DNA of 64,000 nt from Fragilariopsis cylindrus CCMP1102 (lineage: Eukaryota; Bacillariophyta; Bacillariophyceae; Bacillariales; Bacillariaceae): the NCBI GenBank assembly GCA_900095095.1, contig FMBT01000293.1, positions 62,001 through 126,000 of the forward strand. Direction: 5' to 3'. The translations under genes were made by a program, and so were the position numbers. The notes under the pieces were generated by a model that saw only the letters and a list, made by a program, of their open reading frames with translations, was not told where the DNA came from and did not search any database. The first letter of the stretch is position 1, and each line of letters opens with the position of its first letter. Positions 11,009-21,335 of the stretch are shown piece after piece.

Positions 11009-12217
11009 TCATATGCAGCTCCCTTGAAATGACTGCGGATCTAAATTGAACTCTTTCATATCTTCTTCAAGCACCGGTCTTTCAAAGGCGGATGATTGTA
11101 GTCCATGTCCAAGCAGCTCAACCTCAAATAGTGACTTTGGTGATATATTTGGTCTTCCCTGATCAAAAACAATCAATTCTCCCCTCGACATTTCCATCCA
11201 TTCTTCATTTTCGGTAAGTGGCTTCGTCGCAATCACTGACACACAATCATTTTCTTTATTCGTACTCGAAAAATTAACCGCAATATCTATGTCACAAAGT
11301 TGACAATTGTTTGTGAAAGGATATTCGCGTGTAGTATAGTGAAGTCCATTCCAGACAGTGCTGCCTGGCCGACTCCCTGGCCATGAATACACCCATTGAG
11401 TATGTGGACCACACGTTAAAATGAAATTCATTATCGTTCCTTCTGGATCTTCCATAATAATCTCATTGCATAACTTGTGAAGAGCATCCTGAAGAACAGG
11501 AAGAGAAGGCAAATGTTGAAATTGTACTCGTAGTGCATTTAATACGGCGCAAAAGGCAGCCTCCGAATCCGTACTGCCAATTGGATGGTAATATCTCTCA
11601 TCTCTGCAGGGTGAATCATTCGGGACTTTTAATGCTTCCAGTTTCGCTTTTGGGTCTCTCTTAAACATGGGAATATCTCCATTCATTGCAAAGGCCCAAT
11701 TTATTCCCCACATTTCTCGTGAAAACGGATGAACATTTGACAGTTCTACACCACCAACTGTCGCATATCGTATGTGAGACATCATATTCAGTGTATGTAT
11801 TGGATGATCAGAAAGAAAATTGGCAGTTCTAGAAGAAGAAGCGGGATTTGAATCATGGAATTGTCGGATTCCAGATCCCTCTGCTTCGTAAAAAAGAACA
11901 CCCCATCCATCGCGATGGATATCAGTCTCTCCGCCTCTTTGTAGAAACCCTTTGAAGCTAAAGGTAAAGTCTGTAGGTGAGGCACAATTCATTCCAAGAA
12001 GTTGACAACCCAATGCTGAAGTACTGCTACCGATAGGATTGAGAAGAATATTGAGATTTGTCATAGCAACATTTTCATATTGATCAAGATGACGATGATC
12101 ATACTTCTTAATCCCAAAAATAAAACTAGATGCCGGTATTACGAGAGAATGAAGTAAAGCTACTAGTATGTAGGGAAAGAAGATTCTTATGGAACCATCT
12201 GTGGAGAATCCCATCAT
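11009..12217 (-). CDS. Class II glutamine amidotransferase-like (YafJ/DUG3-type), plastid presequence
   Basis: This 402-residue single-exon gene encodes an Ntn-fold class II glutamine amidotransferase domain like bacterial YafJ and the yeast Dug3 family. The catalytic Cys is C71 (ALGCQLLGMN). It is followed by QRGGETDIHRDGWG, MSHIRYATVGG, VHPF and AMNGDIPMF, the usual glutamine-site blocks. No synthase or second catalytic domain is present, so it is probably a free-standing amidohydrolase or peptidase. The first 31 residues are a signal peptide ending ASS-F, the Phe-type plastid targeting signature of diatoms. In this enzyme class the catalytic Cys must be the N-terminal residue, so about 70 residues have to be removed to expose C71. 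The true substrate is unknown. Confidence 0.85.
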   Translation of the reverse strand: MMGFSTDGSIRIFFPYILVALLHSLVIPASSFIFGIKKYDHRHLDQYENVAMTNLNILLNPIGSSTSALGCQLLGMNCASPTDFTFSFKGFLQRGGETDIHRDGWGVLFYEAEGSGIRQFHDSNPASSSRTANFLSDHPIHTLNMMSHIRYATVGGVELSNVHPFSREMWGINWAFAMNGDIPMFKRDPKAKLEALKVPNDSPCRDERYYHPIGSTDSEAAFCAVLNALRVQFQHLPSLPVLQDALHKLCNEIIMEDPEGTIMNFILTCGPHTQWVYSWPGSRPGSTVWNGLHYTTREYPFTNNCQLCDIDIAVNFSSTNKENDCVSVIATKPLTENEEWMEMSRGELIVFDQGRPNISPKSLFEVELLGHGLQSSAFERPVLEEDMKEFNLDPQSFQGSCI

Positions 12218-12418
12218 CTTGACTGATGTTACTGTTTGAGAGATTGTTCTTATTTATCATTTATTTTATGACTTGTGATGTTTTGTTCGTTTGTTTGTTC
12301 GGATCGTCGTTCGTGCTGAGCAGTCAAACAGGTGTCAAAGGCAGACAGTGAACCTTCGTACGATATGCTGCCCCTCCCCTAAAACAATCAACAACAACAA
12401 ATATACTTAACGAACAAA

Positions 12419-12463
12419 GGCCTTCCGGCACTATTTTACAGGGCCTTCCGGCACTGTAAAAAT
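12419..12463. repeat. Direct repeat with embedded hairpin
   Basis: The 14-mer GGCCTTCCGGCACT occurs at 12419-12432 and again at 12442-12455. The second copy is flanked by ATTTTACAG on the left and CTGTAAAAT on the right, which are reverse complements. The copy itself contains GCC-TTCC-GGC, so the whole can fold as a 9-bp stem extended by an inner 3-bp stem. Confidence 0.7.
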
Positions 12464-12504
12464 ATTAGGGTTTGATCTAAAACTTTAAAACTAATGATTA
12501 CTGT

Positions 12505-12547
12505 ATACTGTACAGCTACCCGCTTTTGGGGAAAGCGTGTACAGTAT
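12505..12547. repeat. Two-stage hairpin
   Basis: ATACTGTACA (12505-12514) pairs with TGTACAGTAT (12538-12547). Inside, CGCTTT (12521-12526) pairs with AAAGCG (12532-12537) around a five-base loop. The six bases GCTACC on the left side form a bulge. It could be a structured RNA element or the remnant of a small mobile element. Confidence 0.7.
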
Positions 12548-13263
12548 GTGTGAGGTGTATTGTATACCATGCTCTAGATAAGATTAATCTACATTCAAGA
12601 CATCTGTTTAACTATTGATTGATATCAATAGGGTGGCATGTTTCATTCGTGAATTATAAGCGATTATTAGCAATCATTCACTAGTGTGTTAGTCCCGTAA
12701 TATATGTGCACACGGCATCGTATTGACAGGTATTTTGGAAAAGAGAGTACAAATAATATATATAGAAACACTAGCATCCTTCTTATTATCCTCTGCTACA
12801 CATAGCACATGAGATGTTGTTACAACTAGATTGCTTTCTCAATATTTCTAGCACTTGTAGATTTATATGATCAGAACAGATTCCCTGAGGTGCCTCTATT
12901 TTTTCAGCATCACAATAAACAGTTAGTATAGAGTAAGACAGGGATAAATAAATGTGATTCTTTCTCTTTCTAACCTATCTGACAGCAATTTCTTTATACT
13001 ATCAATGATTGTTGTGATATGATTGGTGCTTGGAATTATGTAGCATTTTTAATCCTAGCTGCTGTAATTTGGCGTTTGAAAGAAGGTGCTGTTGTTGTTG
13101 TTGTTTTTGTTGTTGCTCTGTTGTTGTTACAAGGATGGGTGGTGGTGGTGGTGGTGGTGGGGATAAGGAGAGAAATAGACTGAGGAAATTAATATCAAAG
13201 TAGCACAGTGCAATACCAATTCTAGAATATTGGCACTTCCTAATAAAATAGTTAGGGTATCTA

Positions 13264-13271
<8 letters not shown>

Positions 13272-13298
<27 letters not shown>

Positions 13299-13299
13299 T
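13272..13299. repeat. (AC)n microsatellite
   Basis: An uninterrupted AC dinucleotide run of about 14 units. The minus-strand frame that crosses it is an artefact of the repeat. Confidence 0.95.
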
Positions 13300-14961
13300 C
13301 ATAGCGATATTCACTACCTATGTGTCATGTACTCTCAAAACATTATACTACTGTGATGAAGTCACTCAAAACCATGTCACATAAAACCCGTATATTGCTT
13401 CCAAGTTGTATTATTTTTATGGAATGTTTTAGCTATATTTAGCTTATAGTGCTAGTACACAGTTGTTTAGGTGGTGGAAGTCCTGACTACTGTACAATAC
13501 TAAATAAATGACAATACCTCAAAAACTTACAGTCAGCAAGAAGACAAAGAACATGTTAAAAATTGTAGTACATAAGTAATCCAAGTGTATTCAGAGGGAT
13601 AAGATGGCTATCATGGATCTTTAGAATAGGAAGTAACCATTTTGGTAGCTTCATATATGGCCCTACTATACATGCCTTCAGTCCTACTTTGTTGACACAC
13701 ACATGTTGGCCACCAATCTCCACTATGTATAGGGATTGTTAATAATTAATCATACAGTATCAGTTCCTCTTCTTCGTCCTTTGTAGGGGGGGGGGGTGAT
13801 TTTTTGAATACTTCATCTACTATTACTACATTTGAAGGGTACAATCTCGCGCGGAAGATGGAGAAGGGGATTTTCCTCGTTGCATTGTTTTGCACGTGAT
13901 TCTGCATGCTTTTTTACGACGATGAGTAAAGAGTGTTGCTAGTTAATCACTAATCACAATTAATCAGTGCTGTTGCTGTTGCAACAGCACAAATATTGGG
14001 TTTTCTATACACCAACATTGATCATGAGATTTCCCCCCTATAGATGGTTTTTTTTCTGCCACATCCCTGAGATGATTATTAACTACTGAGTGGTGGAGCT
14101 ATTCTAGTCCATGCTATGTATTGTTTGTATTGTTGCCATTGAACACAGTTCCTTATTCAATACAGGGATGTATTATTTGTCACCACTGAACAGTTCTTTA
14201 ATCAATACAGTGTGGTAGTGTAGAATAGTGGTGGGTCGTCTGTTGGGTGCAAGCCTGTCTACGGCTGTGTTGAACAAAGAGGCAGCTACTATAAAATAAG
14301 AATAAGTTAATATAAAATATATTTGAAGGGTAGAGGGGTGAGTTGAGTGGCAAAGTAAGTTTCTATTGAATTTCTTTAGCATAAGAGGGTGGTGGTGATG
14401 ATAATAATGATAATGATGTGTATTTTTTGCTTTGCATTGTATTGTTGATCACTTACTTCATCATACATCAAATCACTCTTCATACCATTCATTTACAACA
14501 TCATGTACAAGTACCAATTTATTTTTTGCACATTTTTTATGGGGGTGCAACGAGAAAACCTACCTTTTCCGAAACGAAATTTTGTTTATTTTTTGAACAA
14601 TAACAGCTTTCAATTTGAAGTTGAGAAATAATATAACCTATGCCCGATCGCATTAAGTAAAAAAGTTGTATGAAAACGTATGTACGATTACAATAACACC
14701 GATTGCTTAACATGCACCGTGTACAAAAACTGCACAGGAGTTTTTTTCTTGAGTTGGAGTGACACACACGACATCGATCCAAACAAAAAACCATTTCGAT
14801 ATTGTTTTATTTTTTATAATTTTTCTTTTTGCTGTGGCTCTGGAAGCTTCTCCCACAAACAACAGCATTCATTATTCTAACGACACAAGTTCAGTTAGTT
14901 TCAAAAACAAGTACACAGCTACTGCATCATCAACACACCACCTACCTACAGGTACCTACCA

Positions 14962-17900
14962 ATGAATCATATTCCATCAACGAACAGTTCATCGTCTTCG
15001 AAATCTACGTTGACGACGTCGACGTCTACCACGACGACAACACCAAATTACGACAACAATAACGGAGATAATAATGGTGATGGTGTATCTCGTAAGTTAG
15101 TATCTATCTTCGATCCAACGATGACGACGATACTAAATAATAATAATAATCATAATCACAACACAGCCAAAACGAATAATATAAAGAAATCTAATTTTAT
15201 CACGATGAACGACGACGACGACGACGACGACAACAATAATAGTAGTAGTAGTAATAGTATCCGACAAGACCAGTATGAAAGTCGTCTTTCATCGTCCCAT
15301 CTTCGTCAGTCTTTATTAACTACCGCCAGTCATCGACGAAAAGCGCAGCAACAGCAACAGCAACAAAACAACGGAAAAAATCTTGGTGGATACATTGCAA
15401 AATCCACTGCTACTACTACTACTACTAGTACTACCTCATCTTCATCATTATTATTGCCATCATTACCATCATTACCATCATTACCTCCAGTATTACAGGC
15501 AGTCTCCCGTCGTCGTGAGAGTATAACCAGTAAAAGTAGTTACGGTAGTATGAGTTCTATCTTAGAGGAAAATGAAAATGAAAGCGACGAAAATGAAAAC
15601 AAAAATGAAAATGATCGCAACGAATTAAAAAATGAAAGCGACGAAGAAAGCTATGAAAATTGTTACAGTAACGATTATCAAACAACAACAATGGTCAATG
15701 ACTACGACACTGAAGACAGTGTTGACAACGACGACGACGGTAACTTTTACAATTATGAGTCACATACTGATGATGATGATGATGATGATGACGATGAACT
15801 TGAATCTAGTCAAGCTAACGTTATTGCAATTGGTGTACTCGAGGGTGATGATGATACAGATGAAGAGAAAAAGGATAATGACGAGGACGAAGTACAGAAC
15901 GGCAACAAGAAGGAAGATCGTCGTGTATCATCGGATGAAGTAGTTGCTAAAGATATCGCTCAAGAGGAACATAATATTAAGATGCAAATTAAAATGGCAG
16001 CAGCAGCAACAAATAGAAATTCGATACAACGTCGTCCTCATCGGCCGTCGTCGTCGGTGAATAATAATAACACCGGTACTACTACAACAACAGCTACTAC
16101 TACTACAAGTAACATGAATGGTCCAGACGACAACTTGAAAAAACGGAGTAGTGTAGCTGATGCCAATGCCGACCGAGACCGAGAAGAGAAGATGAGAACC
16201 ATTCAGGGAGCACGAGAAGGTGTTATGGTTCCAAGAGTACCACGACCACGAATACCTCGTCGATTACACAGTATGACCTCCTCTTATACAGCTCCACCAC
16301 GACAACCAGTTCGTAAACGTTCTACGTATCATAGTGGTGGTGGGGATTATGGGAATGGGAATAGTAATGATAGTAATGGTAACGGTGATGGTGATGGTGA
16401 TGGTAATGGTAATGGTGATGGTGATGAGTCATCAATGCCATCATCAACAACGGTAGTAACAGCAGCAGTATGTGTAGCAGCAGTGTGCGTAGCAGCACCT
16501 ACAGTGTCAATATCAAAGATGAAAGAAGTGAAGGAAAACAAAGATAAGAGTGGCAAGGAGGTAAAATCTGCGATGAATGATGATGATGTTGCCGATGATG
16601 ATGATGATGATGATGATGATGACGATGACGACGGTGACCGTTCCAGTGGAATCGATTTAGATGATAAGACCCGACAAAGAATTCTTACTCGATCGACTCT
16701 TGTCCATGCGCAAAAACGAGCACCAATCAGCAGTTCCCTCAGTAGCAACAGTACAGTAGTAGTGGTGTTGGAAATGGATATGATGGAGGTGGTATGGGTA
16801 TGGCTCGTTCTGCTACTGCGTCTGTCGCTGTCGCTGCTTCTGTTTCTGTCGCTGCTACATCTTCTCGTCCAAGTGATGACAAAAGTAACATGCGAATTTC
16901 ACCGAGGATTTCTTTATCGTCGCCGTCGCCGCCTGGAGCCACTAGTAGTGCGCACAGTAACAATAACACAGGTAATAATAGTATGACATCACCATCATCA
17001 ACCAGCACACCACTAGTAGGAGGTCGACCATCTGACGAAAAGGCCAATTTTCGTAGACGTCCTCTTTCCAATATGGTATCTTCTTCTGATAGTGTAGGAC
17101 GATCCTCTGTCCATACAAATACATCCGATAACGCTTCCGTTAGCGTCATCTCTGACGATCTACGACAAGTAGAAGATCTCGAAGCCCAAGAAGAAGAAGA
17201 AGACGAAGACGAAGAAGAAGTTGTCCTACTACCCGGTGCTTTTTTTTGCCCTGGAATGGGTGATGAACCACAGCAAGAAGGACAAAACCAAGGTGTTTCC
17301 GGCTACGATTCTGGATTTGAAGATGATGACAGCGATGTTGAAGATCCTGAGATCGTAACAATTTTGTCATCGGGACAAGAACTGGACGACAACTCAGAAA
17401 TACCGGGAGGAGGTTCGATTGCAACTACTGCTGCTGCTGCTGCAGCTGCGGTTGTTACAAGTACTCCTCTTCAAGCTGAACTGTACGAGGTTGAAGCAGC
17501 TGTAGCCGCAGAAATTCTAATCGAAGAAGATGACGATGATCTAAATGGAAAAGATTCTGTCCGTAAAATGTCGGTTAAAATATCCTTTGTAATGTTTGCT
17601 TTACTCCTTGTTGCAGGAATCGTTATGGGAGTTGTGATACCACGTGTTGGCAACAAAAATGATGATAATAGTGGTAATCCAAACGATCAAGATGATACAC
17701 CCATCGTTGAGGGTTGGACTCAAGTCGGTGAAATCTTAACGGTAGAAGATGCTTCCAAGGACAATATTCGTTTTGGAACATCTGTCGCTCTTTCTGGTGA
17801 TGGGAATCGAATTGCAGGTACGTAACGATAAAACTAAATCAACAACAACAACAACACCAACAATAGCGACAACGACGACGACGACGACGGCGAGATAACA

Positions 17901-18305
17901 TACATTGAATGTAATCTTTTGCTCACTATTTTTCTATTTCTTCTTCTTGATAACTATCTTCCCCGATAATAAACACTGTGTGTACCTGTTTTGGGCAAAA
18001 GTTGGACTTCCGGGATCTGATGATCCAAGTGACGACACAATGAAGAGCACTGGAAGTTTTCAGATATTTGATCTAGCATATGGAACCGGATCGAATGAAA
18101 TTGAATCGAACGGAACTGAATGGGAGGAGACATTCCAAGATTTTGGAATCTATTCAAATGCCGAGCTGGGCACTAATGTTGCTCTCTCAGAGGATGGAAG
18201 ACGTGTTGCAGTCGGAGCTCCATCGTATGATTCAGAAATGAATGGATATGTTGTAAGTTTATTATCCTATATCCTTACTATTGTTGTCATTATCTAAAAA
18301 AATCA

Positions 18306-18345
<40 letters not shown>

Positions 18346-19383
18346 AAATCAATCTTTAAAAAGCCAATTCTTACTCCTTTCTCACTTGGATATTTCTTTT
18401 TCTTCTCTTTTCTTTTCTTATAATTGACTTCCTCTTCGTAACGCTAGTCAATATATCAAGAATCATCTGAAAACGGAAGGTGGGATCTAATTGGTAACAT
18501 CACCAGCAGTAACGATACCACAAATGCTATTAATGACATCTTTGGGGATGCTGTTGGGTTCTCTGGGGATGGAACCATCATCGCCGTAGCTGACAGAAAA
18601 GCGGATCAAGTAGATGAAAATGTTGAGGATGCAGGCTCTGTTCAGATCTACCACGAAGTCAATGGAGCATGGAAACCAATGGGAAAACCGCTTTTCGGTG
18701 CAGAGAAGCGCGACCTATTCGGTTGGTCTGTGGCTCTCTCCAGAGATGGTTATAGGGTTGCAGCATCGTCGTTGGGAAGTAGCGATAAGCCAGGTAATGT
18801 CCGAACATTCGATTATGACGAAGAATCGGGTGACTGGGAAGAAGCTAACTCTACCTTGGTTGGAGACTCGACACAAGAATTATTTGGGATATCTGTGAAA
18901 CTATCGGATGATGGTTCGATCCTAACAGTTGGTGCTCCAGGTTATTCTGGGAATGGAACAGAGGCTCTTAGTGTGGGTATCGTACGATCATATCAGTACG
19001 ATGAGGATGAAGAAGAATGGTCGCCTTATGGTCAACCATTGGAAGGAGCAAATGCATTCGATGTATTTGGTAGCTCGATAGCCTTGAATTCCGCCGGCGA
19101 CATTGTAGCCATTGGGGGTCCCGAAAACGATAGTTTCTGTGACAATTGTGGTCATATTCAGGTCTTTGAAAATAAGGAAGGGATGTGGGAGAATTCCGGC
19201 TCCGCTGTAGGTCAGAGTGGTTTAGATGGTGGCCAGTTCGGTTACTCAGTAGCCTTATCCGGAACAGGAAGTCGTCTTGTTGGAGCTGCTCCTTTTACAA
19301 TTCAAAATGGATTTGTGAGCAAGGTTGGTCAAGCCATTGTTTTTGACTCTATCATAAATGCAACTGAAGACACGCCACTATAG
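14962..19383 (+). CDS. Type II membrane protein with seven FG-GAP-like repeats; frame break in the cytoplasmic part
   Basis: Coding segments are 14962 to about 16752, then a shifted frame to 17817, then 18002-18252 and 18448-19383, with introns of 184 and 195 bp. The long N-terminal region is low complexity (Asn, Thr, Ser, Asp and Glu runs). A single membrane helix follows (VKISFVMFALLLVAGIVMGVVIP, about 17571-17645). The C-terminal part has seven repeats of the form FG-x-SVALS-x-DG-xx-(V/I)A-x-G. They start at about 17770, 18165, 18540, 18715, 18880, 19065 and 19240 and could form a seven-bladed propeller outside the cell or in a lumen. Near 16741-16755, in an AGT-rich repeat, the frame moves by -1 and the upstream frame runs into unrelated sequence. 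No enzyme motif is seen; an adhesion or cell-wall role is possible. Confidence 0.75.
18304..18342. repeat. (AC)n microsatellite in an intron
   Basis: A nearly pure AC repeat inside the second intron (18253-18447) of the FG-GAP-repeat gene. Confidence 0.95.
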
Positions 19384-19833
19384 TATGATATAATACAACA
19401 TAATGGAATTTAATAGGATTCAATTTAACATAATAATATAATTATAATATAATAAATATAATGCCATGTCAGGCCAGACCATGCCATGCAATGATGGACG
19501 GCATTCGTCGTGATTTTCCTCTACAACATACCTACAAGTCTTTAGTGTACAAGTTATGATGATGATTCATTGTCATGATAATATGACATCGTGCTATTGT
19601 AAAGGTAAGTACAGTATTCAAATATATTCAAACACTTAGCTAACACTTTGGAATACTGGTATAAGTATATAGTATACACAGGCAATGTTATTAGTCCCAT
19701 AAACGGTATTCCATTCAAATGACAGTATACAAGAGCAAACGCTCAACTTAACCATTCAGTTGCAAAAACCAACAATACAAATATAGGCATCCTCATAATC
19801 TAAAAACAAAACAGTTAATGACAAAACTCAGAC

Positions 19834-19868
<35 letters not shown>

Positions 19869-21335
19869 CATTGTAGTCAAGTGTAGACATCTTAAATAAT
19901 ACAGGTAGCTCTAGATTTGTTGGTAAGTCAAGTGGTTCCAGTTCGGAGTAGTACCATCCAGTGTTGTTGGTTCTAATGAGAGTAGTTTGCTGATCAATTT
20001 AAACCCTCCAGTAACGTGTCAAAATTCGACTCTGTATTTGTATGCACCTTCTCAGAGAATTCCCTAACGTATAGATTCAAATCTCACATAAATTTCCTCT
20101 GACTGTTCACTTAGTTGTAAGTATTTTTATACCAACCTGTAGCTATATACTACAAGCTATTCTATCTTGTATCAATTTGTATCAGTAGTGCACTGGTAGT
20201 AATTGGAATATGAAGGGTTTGCATTCTTTACTTCTCATGGTGAGATGGAAGGATAATCTTGATGTATAATAACCTGTGTAATAGTAATTTTCCTTGAGGT
20301 TCTCTGAATCACACTAACTAGAGGATCGAAATTAATTATCTCCCAGAAGATCTGGTTTTTGACCAGAACTCACCAACTGATATGAAATATAAAGAACAGG
20401 ACCAAAGTATAAGCTACTTGTAATACTAGATACTAGCTAGTAGCTATCATAAAAATCTATGTTTAAATTAGTATGATTTCACGTATTAATTTTTTGACCA
20501 ACAAAACCAATTTCTACAAAAAAATACCCTTCCTATTAGATAAGATAAGAAGTCAGTGAGGAAAAGCTATTTGAATCTCGACTTCTCACATATATTATGG
20601 TCCTTCTTTTGCTGAGCTATCACTACTGCTGTACAATAGTACCACCACAGCATACTGCACTGGGTATCCTACCCCTTACTGTACCTTTCAGCGGCTACTT
20701 TGGGGTGTTGATTACCAACGACGAGTTCCCCAAAATTGTAGTAACATTACTTTTATTTTTTGTGAAATCTTTTCGCTCTCTGTTTACGCTTTTCTGACGG
20801 AAGCACTACAGACGTCCAGAAGGCCAAACGTTCTTCACCGATAAGTTTTCCGAATTTGATATTTTCAGAGTTTCTAAGAGTTAGTTTTGAGATTACAAAA
20901 CGAGACTATATCTGTCCAAATACTATGTAAAATGCACACGTGCAGCATTGTGGGTCTTTATCGCGAGCTCTGAGGCGTGTCGTAGGCGTGTTGCTATATA
21001 TATCATTATGTGATATGAAATATAAGCAGTTCACGTGCCGGTTAAACTCACTAAATAACCGGGAGGTCGTGTCCTGCAATTACAGTCAGTAGTAGACTAG
21101 CAACAACTACCCGTATACTAGTAGCCAGAAAAGGTAAAAGAGCACACAATAACTATCGTTAAAGCACAACACCCGATTGACTGATAAAGGAAGCTTATCG
21201 GCATTATACCAAGTCTAGCTAGGGACGCATTGCAATTGTTGTTGCCGGTAAAAAAAACATGCGTTGATCTGGTCGACTGCAATAATATTTATTTAGAAAT
21301 CGCGAAGAAAGAAAGCGAAGGTCGAAGAATTCACC
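19384..21335. other. Intergenic region with CT microsatellite
   Basis: No gene is supported in this 1.95-kb gap. Very AT-rich TATAAT-like sequence follows the upstream gene (19384-19460). CACGTG cores (E-box/G-box type) occur near 20937 and 21032, in what should be the promoter of the next gene. The frames at 20597-20797 and 21230-21490 lack coding character. Confidence 0.5.
19835..19865. repeat. (CT)n microsatellite
   Basis: An uninterrupted CT dinucleotide run of about 15 units in intergenic DNA. Confidence 0.95.

Larger units (their letters stand above)
12218..14961. other. Gene-poor 2.7-kb intergenic region
   Basis: No convincing protein gene or tRNA is visible. It holds two neighbouring hairpins (12419-12547), GTT/GGT repeats near 13085-13160, an AC microsatellite (13272-13299), a G10 run near 13785-13797 and many short frames that look like noise. 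The right end is the upstream region of the FG-GAP gene. Confidence 0.55.

Noticed and set aside
13002-13295. Minus-strand frame with Pro and Gln runs
   Set aside because: Generated by AC, GGT and GTT repeats, not by coding sequence.
15632-15943. Plus-strand Met/Thr-rich frame inside the FG-GAP gene
   Set aside because: Shadow of GAT and ACA repeats of the real frame.
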